Assembly (NCBI RefSeq): GCF_036323735.1
Contig: NC_086020.1
Coordinates: 83,887,710-83,951,709 of the forward strand
Reading direction: 5' to 3'
Length of the DNA: 64,000 nt
Origin: Rattus norvegicus
Lineage: Eukaryota > Chordata > Mammalia > Rodentia > Muridae
Numbering within the stretch: the first letter of the stretch is position 1; each line of letters starts with the position of its first letter. The notes under the pieces were generated by a model. The model was not told the DNA's origin, ran no database searches, and saw only the letters and a list, made by a program, of their open reading frames with translations. The translations under genes and the position numbers were made by a program. Of the stretch, positions 22,831 through 34,832 are shown piece by piece.

Positions 22831-23942
22831 CCCGACTCCCCGCACTAAGCCAAGTTGTACAAGTCAAAACTCAAACGTAGGCAATTTCTATGAGATTGCA
22901 CAGATGTTTGGGGGGGAGACCCCCCAACAATTAAAAGGTAGTGTTGTATCGTGATGATTAATCGTGGGCTGACAGCATTTCACACTGACAGACCAAAGAA
23001 GCGGAAATAATTATGATCATTAATCACCCGGCATGACTTCCTTGACTCATTTTCTTTTCGCATCCAACTTTCTCTTGAAGGTGGTTAAAATGGTAATTTT
23101 AAAGCAAACCTGAAACTTAAAAGCCGAGGCAGTTCAGTCCAGTAAAGAGCCACCTTTCTTAGGAAATGGCAAGTAACCTTTGTGTGCCTTGGGCAGCTAC
23201 CCCCACTCAGTTCCTGTTTGTTCCTCCCTGGCTGGAGGAATTGGCATTTCTACTGCTTTCTCATGGCAGGGATACCTGTGGAAGCACCACAGAGAGCCAG
23301 CCTGAAGGCTGTGGGTCCCAGAAGCCAAGCCTACTTAAAGCTCCTCCATGTCTTGACTGCACATGCGGGTGGCACAAAACCAGGGCTTCTCCCAGCAAAC
23401 CTTAGAGGTCTGTGCGGGGTAGAGACACATCTCTGCAGTCTCTCTGTCATAAAAACTCATACTCTCCAGCTGCTGGCCCCACTGGAGGACAGGAGTTCCA
23501 GGAGAGAGGAAAGGTCTTTTGAAGCACACTGCATTCCAAAACCGATTCACTGTGACCGTGTTTCTTTAGCTAACCTCCCTGGGTTTAGGAGTTACAGCCT
23601 TTGCATTCAGTGTAAGATACCACGATAGAGTGTGTCAGGCTCCAGGCTCAGTCCTCACTTCTTACATACAAAACAACTCTTGGAAAGATTACCTTTAAGA
23701 CACTGGTCCTATCCCGAATCAACACTGTCGGTAGTTGGTACTGGCTTGTTTCTCTAGTGGAGTCTCACAAAGTATATTAAACCACACTTCACAGTAGGCC
23801 CTATGTCCCAGTAAATAGAGAGACAGTGCAAAACTAACTCAGTGGTATTTTTGTAGACTTCCTGTCTCATGTGGCTTTCTTTGGGCATTTTTTAAAATCT
23901 TACTAGTCTATTGCTTATATATTTTGGTTTGTGGTTTTGTGG

Positions 23943-23945
<3 letters not shown>
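22831..23945. other. Repeat-poor start of intron 1
   Basis: No repeat recognised. 22930-23120 is AT-rich with homeodomain-like cores (gatgattaatcg, gatcattaatcac) and a TGACTCA AP-1 core (ttgactcatt) at about 23041. Confidence 0.5.

Positions 23946-23993
<48 letters not shown>
23946..23993 (+). repeat. (TG)n-(AG)n compound microsatellite
   Basis: About 11 TG units then 12 AG units. Confidence 0.95.
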
Positions 23994-26333
23994 ATGTTAT
24001 TCTGTTTTGTTTTTTGTTTTTTAAGAAAGAGCATGAAGCAGAGTAGGTAGGGAATTTAGGGAAGAGTTAGGGGAGAGGAAAGGCATCATCAGACTATATT
24101 GTGTGAAAAAATATCTACTAAAAGAACCACAAACAAAACAACAACAGCAGCAAACGTTTCCTTTAAGGAAAACCTTGACCTTTAATTCCTAGAGGAGTAG
24201 TTTGTGTCCACCTGCTTGTGGCTCTGAACTGCCTGGTGTGGCTCACACAGTAGGATCATCACATGCCTGATTCTCCCAAGATAAGGAGCTCATTAGTGTG
24301 TGCTGTTGGAAAGACATTGAGTCAAAATAGCATTTATGAAGTTTCATGTAGAGACTATTCGTATGAACAGCCTAGGATCAGAGGAAGAAAAACATACGGG
24401 GGTGGGGGGTAATTTGACTTGAGAGTTCTGATTTTTCTTTAGTTTGTAAACAGGCTTTTGGATCAGGAATGAAATACGTCGTTTGTGCCTGCAGAGAGCC
24501 ACGTTGTTAGAGTCCTGAGGAACATCTCCGAAGCTCCTCTGGGACTCTGGGTTTCTAACCTGAAATTAGAGGCTGTAGCAGATGGTTGTTCCCTGGGCTA
24601 GCCACCCACGGGGCCCAGCCTCGGAGCTGAATCTTTGGCTCTTTGCCTGTTTGTTCTTCCAGTTAATCAAACAGATAAATTCCAGTGGGTGACCTTATCG
24701 TTTACCTGACCCAAAAGTCTGGCCGGAAAGTAGCTGTCAGAGTCACATGCTGCATATCCCAAGGCCAGCTAGACGGAGAGCCCAGAGGGGTGGGTGGGAA
24801 GGTGCAGTCAGTAGCGGGATTCTCTGCAGTGCCCGTAGTATGCCTATTTCTCCCTCCACAGAAGATTGAGGATACTGCCTGTTTATGGCAGAAGGCCACT
24901 AGGTGCTTTTTTTGTTGGGCAGTACCAGAGAGCAGCAGTGCTGCAGAATAAACTTACTTTTTAAAAGAAGAAAGGGCCACCCACTAGTAAAGAAGAATAA
25001 AGGTTTGCCAAGAACACAGTTCATAAGTCAAAATGACTGCCTTAAAAACTTTGGGAATGCTTTCATTAAGTGCTTAAATTGTGTGCCAGACTTGTGCTTA
25101 AATCTTTAATTGGAAATAATAAAATTCTCTTGCCACTCTTCTGCTGTCCTCTCTTGTGTTTTCTCTTTAACGACTCCCCTATCCCTACACGGCCCCCATT
25201 TCCCTCATTTCCCTTGTTACACCTCCACCTCCTACTGTCCTCTGGCTTCCAGGCTTACTAACATCTTTTCCTTGGGGGAGGGGGAGCTGGCACAGTGCTT
25301 GGAACAGATACCCAGTAAATAGGTCTAGGAACATTTCCTCAGGGCCTGTCCCCACCTCGCTCTAATGGCTTTCCCGCAGCCTCCCTGTCTTCCCCATTGC
25401 ACAGGCGGCTGGATGGTGAAGAGTCAGAAGGGAGGAAACAGTAACTAGAACCTGGTACGTGGGTTGTAAAAAGGTGCTCAACACTTTCACTACCATGGCT
25501 CTCTGTCAAGATAACTGGGGGCGGTGCTCTTTAAATCCCTGGCAGAGTTGTTTGAGGTGACTGGCTATCCTCAGCTAGTTGTTGGAGATTGGCACCCAGG
25601 ACCTCCACACACTGACTGTGTCGTCATTCCACGAAGCCGCTCTCAAGCTGTGGAATTTACTGGAGGATCTGCCAAAGGAAAGTGGAGGGAAGGACCGAAG
25701 GATGGTGTGGCAGAGGAAGGACAGTGTTGCAGAGACCTTTCTGTGATAGGTGGCACTTCCTCGTATTCTGCACACATCTCCCTAACAGCAAGCTTGACTG
25801 TACCCTCCAACTGCTCTTCACTGGAAAGTGGGTGTAGAGAGATGGGGAGAGAGCATTGCTTTCAGGGCTCTGACTGAGGTAGCCACATATTAAGAAGCAG
25901 CTTTCAGGTCAGTGCAGCAGCACACACTACACATGGTCACTCATCCCCGCCAGTCCCCATGTGACCTGGATACAGAAGAGCTTGTTAAATACATGCTTCA
26001 AGCGTATAGCTCTGACCACATACACCCATTTCCCAGGGGAGCCAAAACTGTAAGTCAAGTCTCATAAATCTCATAATAGGATCCCATCGAGTGTTGCTGG
26101 TTTCCTGTGTTTCCCCCAAAAGTTGTGGCTCCCCCACAGAACCAAGACAAATGAAAACATAAACGTATGACTGCGTATGTCGAGTACAGTGGGAAATAGA
26201 CCACTTGCTATTTTCAGCAACACAGATAATTCAACTCCATTACATTAATCATTCATTAATCATTCAGACATAGCTTCAGGATGCATTAAAGCCCGTGGGT
26301 GGTAATTGACCCTGAGGTACTTTCTAGCGGAAG
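23994..26333. other. Repeat-poor part of intron 1
   Basis: No repeat family, exon or RNA gene recognised with confidence. Confidence 0.45.
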
Positions 26334-26357
26334 TTTTTTTTTTTTTTTTTTTTTTTT
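26334..26357 (-). repeat. Poly(T) run of 24
   Basis: Could be the tail of a reversed retroelement, but the sequence to its right does not match one I know. Confidence 0.85.
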
Positions 26358-28059
26358 ATTATCCAGAGTGTTCTATTGGTAGGAATGGAAAGTGAATCTG
26401 CCTTTCATGGTAGCAAACTTCCAGTCATGTACATGGTAAGCTAGCTCCCATGCTCAACCAGTGAGCCAGCCATTGATCACAGGTTGAAGGGAGCAAGAGC
26501 CCTCTGCTTTCACTCCCAGCATGCCAAGGGGCAGAAGGTGCTCTGGTGACTAGTTTCTGGTAATAGGCTCTGCTTCTGCTCCTTAGACGTCTCTGGCTGC
26601 TTCCCCTTCCTGGAACCTGTGCGTGTCCTTTTCAGCAGATGTCCTCTGTGTCCTGATGTGGGTTGGTGGCTGTCTCCCATCCATACATCAGATATCTTTT
26701 CATTTACACAGGGATTATTCTATTTTGTAAAAACAACCCTGTGAGGTACAGCATATGAGCTAGAGGATCCAAAGTTTCCTTTTCTCCTGTTGAACCCCCA
26801 ACAAGGAGCAGCATGGAGTCCCAGACACTTCGTACCCCTTGCCTGGTGATGTCTGTCTCTCCCTAGTAGAGTCACCCTTCCTAACTAAGGTAGACAGCAT
26901 TTCCTGTTTCCTCCTGTTTCATGCTCCTGTCTCACATATCCCAGGGGAGTTCTAATAACACCTCCCCCGGCATATGTGCCTCTGCAGTACGCTGCCTGTG
27001 TTTAATCTAATCCGCAACATACAGGTTGTTTTCTTGTGTTCTCTCCACCAAAACAACCGTCAGAACCATTCATCTCTTAAGGATGGATTAGCCTACTATT
27101 CCATACTATGTCAACAGCTCTTCTCTAGTAAGAACAAAGGCAGCTGCCCTTGCATGGCATGCTTTAGGATCTGCAGTCAGGCTTGAGAGACATCAGTGTG
27201 CATCATTAACAGCATCCCCCAGTCCCCATCAGGTGCTATGCCCAGGGCTGGCAGGATCCTGGAAGAACTTTCCCCACTCCACCATCCAGCTCCAGGTTTT
27301 TCCAGCCATTTGCTGAGCCTTAGCAATAGCCACCAGTAACTCCCTCCCCTCTGCTCCACACTGTAACAGCTGAGAGGAGCTTGATCCATGGATAGCAGGT
27401 AGACACTGCCCCCCTTCATTTGCTTCCAGGGCCAGTCTGACAAAAAAAAAAAAGCTTTGTATACCCCCTCTCCCCTGGGGTAGGAAGGCATTCTACAGCT
27501 CACTTTTTATTTCTAACTTTCTCCCCTCCTATAGGTGATGTAATGATCAGGACCTGTCCATAGCCTGTCTATGCTGTACTTGGAAGGATTCCCAGTGACT
27601 AATGATGTAGAGCATCTAGATCTGTCTGGTCCAGCTGTGCCTCTTGCAGGCGGTGTCCCCCAGGGACTATGTGTCTCAGACTCTGTCGTGTGGTGATGGT
27701 GAGGTGAGGTTGGTGCCTAGATCATCATGGCAGTTCAAAGAAGAGCAGAGGTGGCCAAACTGCCCAGGATCTAGGAGTCCCTGGAGAAGTCCTTCCCTAG
27801 TGCTGGTGTCCTGATAAAGGTTCAATGACTGACTGGCAATCATGTCAGTACCATAGTGGTCTCCTTCCCATGAATACTGTTACCTCCACAGTGAGATGTT
27901 TGAGCACAAAGGATTTGAGCACACGAGATCTTTCTGAGCCCTGAATTCTCATCTTCAGTACCTGCTTGGTAGAGTGGAGCACATCTTGTGTGCTAGACTC
28001 TCTCGGGGCCTCATTCAGTTCTCCTCGGTGTCTCTGAGAGGGAGGAACTTGACATTCTT
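26358..28059. other. Intron 1, unannotated
   Basis: Nothing recognised except short homopolymers. Confidence 0.45.
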
Positions 28060-28178
28060 TCTTCACAGATAGAGGGCCCTGAGGCACAGAGAATGTCAGG
28101 AGTGCCTATACATTCATACACACAAATGTGTGCAGAGCTGAGGTTTGAACCCCAAGGCCCAGAATCCAGGACTTAACC
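28060..28178 (+). mobile_element. MIR SINE
   Basis: tgaggcacagagaatgtcag followed by gcagagctgaggtttgaacc and gcccagaatccagg is the MIR core and tail order. Confidence 0.72.
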
Positions 28179-28286
28179 TCAGCAATACACTCAGGCTAGA
28201 AGGAATCTGCCACTCTCCAAATGTGAATCTTTTGTCTCAGTAATAACCACCCCCCCAAAACTTGAATTTTCCTTTTCTAGGGTCTT

Positions 28287-28322
28287 AAAAAAAAAAACAA
28301 CAAAAAAAAAAATAAAACAAAA
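28287..28322 (+). repeat. A-rich simple repeat
   Basis: A runs broken by single C and T. Confidence 0.85.
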
Positions 28323-28785
28323 CTAGATTTGAAAACGACTCTACAAATTTCTAGTTTTTCAAACAGAATTCTAGATCAGCTGATAGAACCACTGTAACAT
28401 GCTGTCATACGTTTTTCACATTCCTGCCAGCTAAACCGGATCTGCCCCTGCCTTGAGTTATTGTCAGCATTGCCACTTTTATCGCTGCATTAATCACAAG
28501 CATACTGAGATGCTTTAATGAAGTTCATTGTTTCTAGAAACTGAATCGAATGTAAGTGCTGGCACTAGGTGACTGGGCTCTGGCACCAAGTGCTTCTGTA
28601 GGGAGTGGACAGGCTATTCCAGGGGCGCCTCCAGAGACGAGGTTGTTTCGGGTGTCACCTTGACATCACTACCAGCTCTCTTTGTCTTCCTGGACTAGTC
28701 CATTTCACTTGCAGGCGGTTTGTGGAGTATATTGTATCTGTGAACAGTCATGTTTGAAACGTTCCAAAGACCTTCTTTTTGCCAG
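28323..28785. promoter_or_regulatory. Candidate conserved non-coding block in intron 1
   Basis: 28440-28560 is AT-rich unique sequence (gcattaatcacaagc, gctttaatgaagttcattg) with no repeat signature. Conservation is inferred from its look only. Confidence 0.3.
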
Positions 28786-29165
28786 CACTCCTGTAACAGA
28801 AAGCCACAGTTGGGCGGCTCCCACAATACTCATTTCTTTCTCATGGTCCTGGGGGCTAGAAGTCCACGATCAAGGTGTTGACAGCCCTGGTTACTCCTGA
28901 GCCTGCTTTCTCTCTCCCTCCCTTCCTGCTCACACCTCAGATCTGGCAAATGGCCTCCCGAGACCTTTTCTCCATGAATGTGCATCCCGGTACACAAATT
29001 TCCATTGTGTCGGGATCATCTTCAATTCTAATTTATCTCTTCAGAGGCTTTGATGCCAAAATTCCATCACACTCTTCAGTCCGTGGCTTAGTGATACTTC
29101 ACCGTATGCATTTATTCCAAATTCCGTTACAGTGTTCAGGCTGTGCCGATTAATACCTCACTGTA
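28786..29165 (-). mobile_element. MLT1-like old MaLR LTR, antisense
   Basis: ctcatggtcctgggggctag and agtccacgatcaaggtgttg are typical of reversed MLT1/MST LTRs. Confidence 0.5.
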
Positions 29166-29787
29166 TGTATGTCGTGATACAACAGCAACTTTCATCATTC
29201 TCTGGTGGGCATGGGCAGGAAGGAGGAGGTTTATAGAATATACTATATTCTAAAACCTGCTTAGGGGGCAGGTCTAGACTCTTCGTTTTGTGAAAACAAT
29301 CCATTATTCTCAGATAGAAAAGCATCTTAACATACCATAGAGTTTTAATCTAAGTATTTCAAGTGGGGCTGGAAGCCTTAGATTAAAACTTTGCCTACAA
29401 ATGATGGTTCTTTGGTGCTCTTTAGTTTTTTGTTTTTGCTTTTGTTTTCTTTTGTTTTTTTTCTATCTGAACTCAAAATGAGAGGAATTCCTAAGGAATC
29501 CACAACGAAGAGGCATCTGAAATGAGACATGAGACTTGGGCCTTAGTGGGTCGGGCAGAAGAGACCAGACCCGAGCATAGGTGTAGGACACCAGCCCCCA
29601 GCATAAAGCTGGATGCTTAGAGGTCAAACCCTGTGGGGAAGAGGCTCGTCCAGCCTCACAGTGAGACAGCAAAAAGCTGAACTCCATTAGGCCAGGCTCC
29701 AAATGGGAGTAAAAGTCGGAGACTTTGTAAATACAGGATGATCTTAGTGGAGGTTAAGTTGAAGTATGCATTATATGGTATGTCCAT
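29166..29787. other. Intron 1, unannotated
   Basis: Contains T-rich runs near 29430-29460. Nothing else recognised. Confidence 0.45.
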
Positions 29788-30130
29788 TGCCTTTCTAGTC
29801 TATGATAAAATGTCTGCCAGAAGCAACACAAAGAAGGAAAGATTAACTTTGGCTCACAGTCTCAGTCTCTTGAAGCCAAAGAAGTGTTACACATGGTGAC
29901 TGGGGGGTGTAGTGAAGGCTTCTCATTCTCAGCAGTCAGTGCCCAGGACTGGAGCATAACAGGACTGAGTGATAACCTTCAACGCCACCCCTGCCCCCTG
30001 AACTGCTTATATTCAAGCCTAAAGTCCTCAGTGCCACATCTCAAAGGTCTACTGCCTTGTTAAGCAGAGCCACCAACTGGAGGGCTCCAAACACAGCCCT
30101 GTGGGACATGTCACATTCAAACCATCACAT
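29788..30130 (-). mobile_element. MT-family MaLR LTR, antisense
   Basis: gattaactttggctcacagt, gagccaccaactggagggct and acatgtcacattcaaaccat match reversed MT-type LTR landmarks. Confidence 0.7.
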
Positions 30131-30532
30131 CTGTGGGCCTTCCAGGCTACGAAATCTGTCTGCAGGATGACAGAACCTGAACGAAAAGAGTTCCTTCCTC
30201 TTCACAGAGCTGTCGTCTGCACCAGGGCCCCATAGGATCCTAATAAGTTCAGGGAAGACAGCACATGACCCACAGCCATCCAGTCCAGGAGCAGGATCAG
30301 CAGACAGAGGCAGACAACAAGAATAGACGCACAGGACCTCAGGTGACTGAATAGCTGGACAGGTGTGCCTGAAACAAAGTCTCAGTTAGAAACAAGGCAA
30401 GAGTGAGTCCCCAGCAAATAAGGTTCAAGAATGTGGAGACAAAGCTAAGCTCTTTAAAGAGAAGTAAAGTTATTAAAAATCAACCGTTGAAATAAAAGGC
30501 AGATTTCTGAGAGCATTGTTAAGGAGGATCTT

Positions 30533-30540
30533 TTGTTGTT

Positions 30541-30582
<42 letters not shown>

Positions 30583-30583
30583 T
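30533..30583 (+). repeat. (TTG)n microsatellite
   Basis: About 16 TTG units. Confidence 0.96.
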
Positions 30584-31740
30584 TCAAAGTGGCTTGATGT
30601 TCCCATATTAAAGGGTGAGACACTGAGGTTTTAGTTTCCACCGTAGACTGGCAGGTATACTGTTCAAGCACAGACCTTTGATCTACTGGTCCATTCTTCT
30701 GCCTTCCGGGGACCGCTCTTTTGCCTGCTGATCAGGAGAAGCCAGTGTCCTTGTCTTTCCATGTTTCCCAGGGAAATCAGATGTGAGCCCGAGAAGACCT
30801 TCACCTGCTCCTCCCTGTCCACTCTAAACTTGCCTATCCTTGTGACCCAGCAGGATCCATCCGAACGAGGAACACCAGAAACAAGTTGACTACGCCGCTC
30901 CTTGGAATACAGGCTGTGTTGTGATAGAAGTGTAGATAGCTAACCTCGAGAGGAAGGGAAGGGCTCCGTGGGTGCAACAGAATACCACACCACTGTCCTT
31001 ATTTAGGAAGTTCACTGTGAAGCTGTGTGTGTCAACTACTGGTGATGGAAAATCTAGTTTAAAAGAAACAAGAAAACAGTTTATCCCTGGCCAGGTTGGC
31101 AAACTGTCTCAGGAACATAGAAGTAGGTGACTGCTTTAACCCCTGTGAAAGAGGTGACAAGCTTTTGTAGCCACAGAAGAAAGCCATAAGTCAGTACAGT
31201 GGACGGATGCCTTGTAGGGAACATCAGGTAGGTGGCTGTACAGGTGGGAAATCTTTCCTGTAGGCTTTGGACGTTACTGCAGTCTTAGCTTTAGGTCTGG
31301 TAGAGGCTCTCGGTTTGCTTAGGGATACATTCTTAGAGAGTTATCCAGGTCTTGAGAACATTAGGTTATATACAGAGGTTGAAAGTCAATGGCTGTTAAT
31401 GACTGATTGCAGCCAAGATAATTTAAACTCTAAGCCCACAAGACTCCTCGGTTCACTACCACAGTACTCACTCAACTCAGGTGAGGCCAGGCCTTCTATA
31501 GGGTCTTTAGACAGATCAGCTTATCAAAGAAATTCAGCTTCATACCAATGTGTAAGGCTGTACGAGTGTAGAGCCAGCACTTGTAAGCCATGTTGTGGAA
31601 CACTGCTACTAAACGATGAACCCCAGGATTATTGGGGGGATTTGCCGTCAGATACATTTGGACGACTTCAAGCTCCATCCCACCAAAAAGCTTCTTGATG
31701 CACGCTGGCATGGCGGATGCTCTTTCTTGGACCCATTTTG
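30584..31740. other. Intron 1, unannotated, with open frames on both strands at 31267-31711
   Basis: A 143-codon open stretch on the plus strand (31267-31698, no ATG at its start) overlaps a 71-codon ATG frame on the minus strand. Neither resembles a protein I know and no splice context fits. No repeat was recognised. Confidence 0.35.
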
Positions 31741-31950
31741 GGCTGGGGAGTTGGCCAAGTTGGTACTGTGCTTGCTCTGAAAGCCCAGGGATCTGAGTTC
31801 AGATTCCTGGCTCCACATCAGAACTAGTTCGTATCTGTAATCCCACTTCTAGGAGGGGAAGATAGGCTGATTCTCAGAACTCACCTGCCTCAGAAAAGCA
31901 GGTGGAGAAATGAAAAGACCCAGGGTTCACCTCTGGCTGCCACACTCACA
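31741..31950 (+). mobile_element. B4/RSINE1-type SINE
   Basis: Starts ggctggggagttggc; includes gggatctgagttcagattcc and gtatctgtaatcccacttct. Confidence 0.72.
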
Positions 31951-32059
31951 CACTTGGTTCTGCCTACCTGGTGTTTCCCACACTCTCATGCCTTCCATTC
32001 TAGAATCTCCACATCTAACCCCCCCTCCTTATAAAATAATCACGTCAGCCACTGAGTCA

Positions 32060-32690
32060 GTAACAATCAGATCACAAAGAGATCCCACTTCACACCCGAC
32101 TGGCATGGCCACAGTTAGAAGTAACAAGTGTGGGCGCATGTGTAGACATTGGAGGCCTCGTGTGGTGCACACCTGCTGATTACTCAGTGGGGTATACAGA
32201 GTTCCTGTGGGGCCCAGCTATCCCATTCCTATATACAGACCCGAGGAAATGAACACACAGACACCGACAAGGATATAAATGGTACCCAGAGCTCCAGTAC
32301 TCATAACAGCCCAATCTGCTAACAGCCTAAATGCCCACTACCTGATGACTGGCTAAATCAAAACATGGTATGTCCCTACAGAAGAGCATATTTGGCATTA
32401 AGAAGGAATAAAGCCCTAGTACATGGGGTAACACAGGTGAACCTTGAAAATATGGAAAAGAGCCAGTGACCAAATTTTGTATGTTTTGTGATTTCTTCTA
32501 CACCCTAGATGTCCAGAATAGGAAAGTCTAACTGACATTTACTAGGAGCCAAGGAGCGATGGACAGGAAGACTGTTCATGGGTACAGATCTTCTGCATGG
32601 GGTGATGAAGGCAGTCACAGCAATGGCCACACATAAGTCAGGTTGTATTAGACAGTCTAAACGGGTATATAACCCACCAACAGCAGCATC
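32060..32690 (+). mobile_element. Old L1 (L1M-type) 3' region
   Basis: cagtactcataacagcccaa, gcctaaatgcccactacctg, ggtgaaccttgaaaatatgg and tgtccagaataggaaagtct appear in the order of old mammalian L1 3' ends. Confidence 0.8.
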
Positions 32691-32786
32691 CATAGCCCAG
32701 TTTGGGAGGGATTGCTCTAAATGGCTTTGCAGGCCCTGGCTAGGCTCTTAGACAGGCCCAGTAGCAGACTCTTAAAGAACCCATCC

Positions 32787-32990
32787 GGGGCTGGGAAAAC
32801 CGACATTTCAATCCAGGACTTGCTTTGAAAGCCTGAGGACGTGAGTTCAGATTGCTGGCACACATTTAAAAAGCTGGCGAAGCTGATGTTGTCATTGGTG
32901 CTAGGGAGGCAGGCAGACTCTTAGGACTTCCTGGGCAGCTGCGGGACATCACTGCATCCAGACCAGACAGGGTTGACGTGGCCTGTGTCC
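32787..32990 (+). mobile_element. B4/RSINE1-type SINE
   Basis: ggggctgggaaaac start, then cttgctttgaaagcctgagg and acgtgagttcagattgctgg. It sits ~300 bp upstream of Dap exon 2. Confidence 0.72.
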
Positions 32991-33296
32991 TGTCCATATA
33001 ACATGCAGTGTCTGACCCAGTAGCCACTCCGTCACGTGGCCTGTGTTCTGCTTACACTGCCCATTTCAGAAAGCACTTGAGAGGTGATCAGAAGGAACAC
33101 TGGAGCCTTGGGGAGCTCCTAAGATATAAGAGGGCGCTGAGGGTTCCATGTGTCCAGTCTCCTCTCCATCACACTACCCTCCCACCGTGATGATTGTCCC
33201 TGTTCTTGGAGTCCAGTCAATAACAGCAGCACTCCACCTGATCCGCAGGCAGATGCATTTCCACCATGGTCACCCCTACCTCTATTTGTGTTTCAG

Positions 33297-33393
33297 TGAA
33301 AGTCGCTGGGATTCGGATTGTGCAGAAACACCCACACACTGGAGATGGGAAGGAAAAGAAAGACAAGGATGACCAAGAATGGGAAAGCACCAG
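33297..33393 (+). CDS. Dap: Dap exon 2 (residues 19-50 plus two bases of codon 51)
   Basis: This exon follows a pyrimidine-rich acceptor (tatttgtgtttcag) and ends at CAG before a good donor, GTGAGG. Joined to the G that ends exon 1, it reads V-K-V-A-G-I-R-I-V-Q-K-H-P-H-T-G-D-G and continues through a charged stretch (residues 37-48, K/E/D-rich with Trp47) to S49-T50. This is the DAP1 central segment. Compared with human DAP1 from memory, positions 21, 22, 24, 36, 39 and 50 differ and the rest agree. The exon is 97 nt, so intron 2 is phase 2 and splits codon 51. In human DAP1 residue 51 is the second reported mTOR site, Ser51; the AG dinucleotide here fits Ser or Arg. The remaining ~51 residues lie outside this window. 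Confidence 0.94.
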
Positions 33394-33399
33394 GTGAGG

Positions 33400-34725
33400 A
33401 AAGGCCGGTGACTCAAGCACACTGTGCAATGACCACTCGGCTAAATATTAATGTCTGTTCTGTGCTTCTGGGAACTCCTGGACTTCCAGCCCCCGTGCTG
33501 TGTGTTTTCCTTTCCCATCATGAGGCAGGGTTCTGTGCTATCAGGAGAGAGCCAGTGTGTCTGACGTCATCCCTCTGGCCCAGCTCCCTATGCACCCTGT
33601 CTTCTTGTTTAGTCAGGGCTGCTGAGCCCAGGAGCTGAGCAGGAACATGGCCTTACCCTGTGACCCTCACTTTACTCTGGGACTCTGGTGGGACACACAG
33701 CTTCCACTTCTGGCAGTCACGATGCCGGAATAGAGGAAATTGATTCTTGTGCTTGATGGATCTTTATGCTCAGGCCTCTTCGCCCAGTCTAAAGACAGGT
33801 GTAGTGCACATCTGTGGTCAAGAGCTCTCACCAGGGCTGCAGACTGAAATCCCCGGACGCCCCTGTGATCACTCACACTGGTGGAATTTTAGCTGTGTAC
33901 AGCAAGAACTTCTGAGTTCAGAAATGCTTTGCAGGCAGGTCTATAATTAGCAAAGCTGGGCATTAAGTGACCAGATGTGTCATTCAGTGACATCCATGCC
34001 ACAGTCTTCCTGGGTCCTTACCCCTCTCTGTTTGCCACCCATTTTCCTTGAAGCTTCTCACCTTTGGGTCATTATGAATAACCCTGTCATAGCATGGTCA
34101 CCACAGACAAAACGAAATATGTCCATGGGGAAGAACATCAGAAATACAGTCCTCTGCTCAGAACTTGACTGCAGTGTCTCTACTATAACAGGGAGGAAAG
34201 GGGGAGTAGAAATGAAAGGAGGTGTGGAATAGCTGAACCCTTATTTCTGTGGTCTGCCCTCTAAGCTCTGAGGGATGGAAAGTTATCTCTGTGTGTAGGA
34301 GCAAAGACAAGACAATCCCTTACATTTTCTTCCTGACTTTCCTATGAGGTGAAGTGCAACAGCTGGTGGAGATGAGAAGCCTGAATAACAGAGAGTGCGT
34401 GTCACTGAGAGAAAGATTGGATGCACCTGCCTTAAAGTACAGCATCTTCCTCACCCCAAAGGCTGATCTCCTCCACCTCTGTAGCGTTCAGGACTTTGAA
34501 GCAAGCAGATTGCAGATTTACATAGATACAAGAACGAAGAATCTCTGTCGTGCCTCCCTGAAGTCAGACTGCTGTGTTCCTTGTTGGTACACTAGCTTTG
34601 GCTTGGCTCTTCACCAGTGTGGGTTGAACCATGTGACCTAATGGGAGCCTATCCGGAGGGGGTTACATCTGTGGACACTAGGCTGCTGACCCGTATTGCC
34701 AATACAGGCATCAGGCCTCGTGTCC
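33400..34725. other. Start of intron 2, unannotated
   Basis: No repeat or exon recognised. Confidence 0.4.
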
Positions 34726-34832
34726 TGTGTCACAAGGGTGTGAGTTGCTACAGCCCAGGCTGGCCCCAGACTCACAATTCTGCTACCACACGAGGTTGGA
34801 TTTACAGGTGTGTGCCACCACACCAGCTCATA
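34726..34832 (-). mobile_element. B1-like SINE, antisense
   Basis: cagcccaggctggccccaga and tttacaggtgtgtgccacca are the reversed B1/7SL landmarks; diverged, so an old copy. Confidence 0.7.

Larger units (their letters stand above)
22651..33296 (+). other. Dap: Dap intron 1 (10,646 bp, phase 1)
   Basis: The intron is bounded by GT at 22651 and AG at 33295-33296, and the reading frame supports both ends. It holds MIR, MLT1-like, MT-type, old L1 and B4/RSINE1 copies plus a few simple repeats. Long stretches (22830-23945, 23994-26333, 26358-28060) have no repeat I recognise. First introns starting in a CpG island often hold regulatory DNA, so these are the best places to look for Dap enhancers. 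Confidence 0.9.

Noticed and set aside
22142..22845. Long open frames of 152-175 codons on both strands across the CpG island
   Set aside because: GC-rich DNA lacks stop codons. Only the frame beginning at ATG 22596 matches a known protein; the others are shadows, and two begin without a good ATG context.
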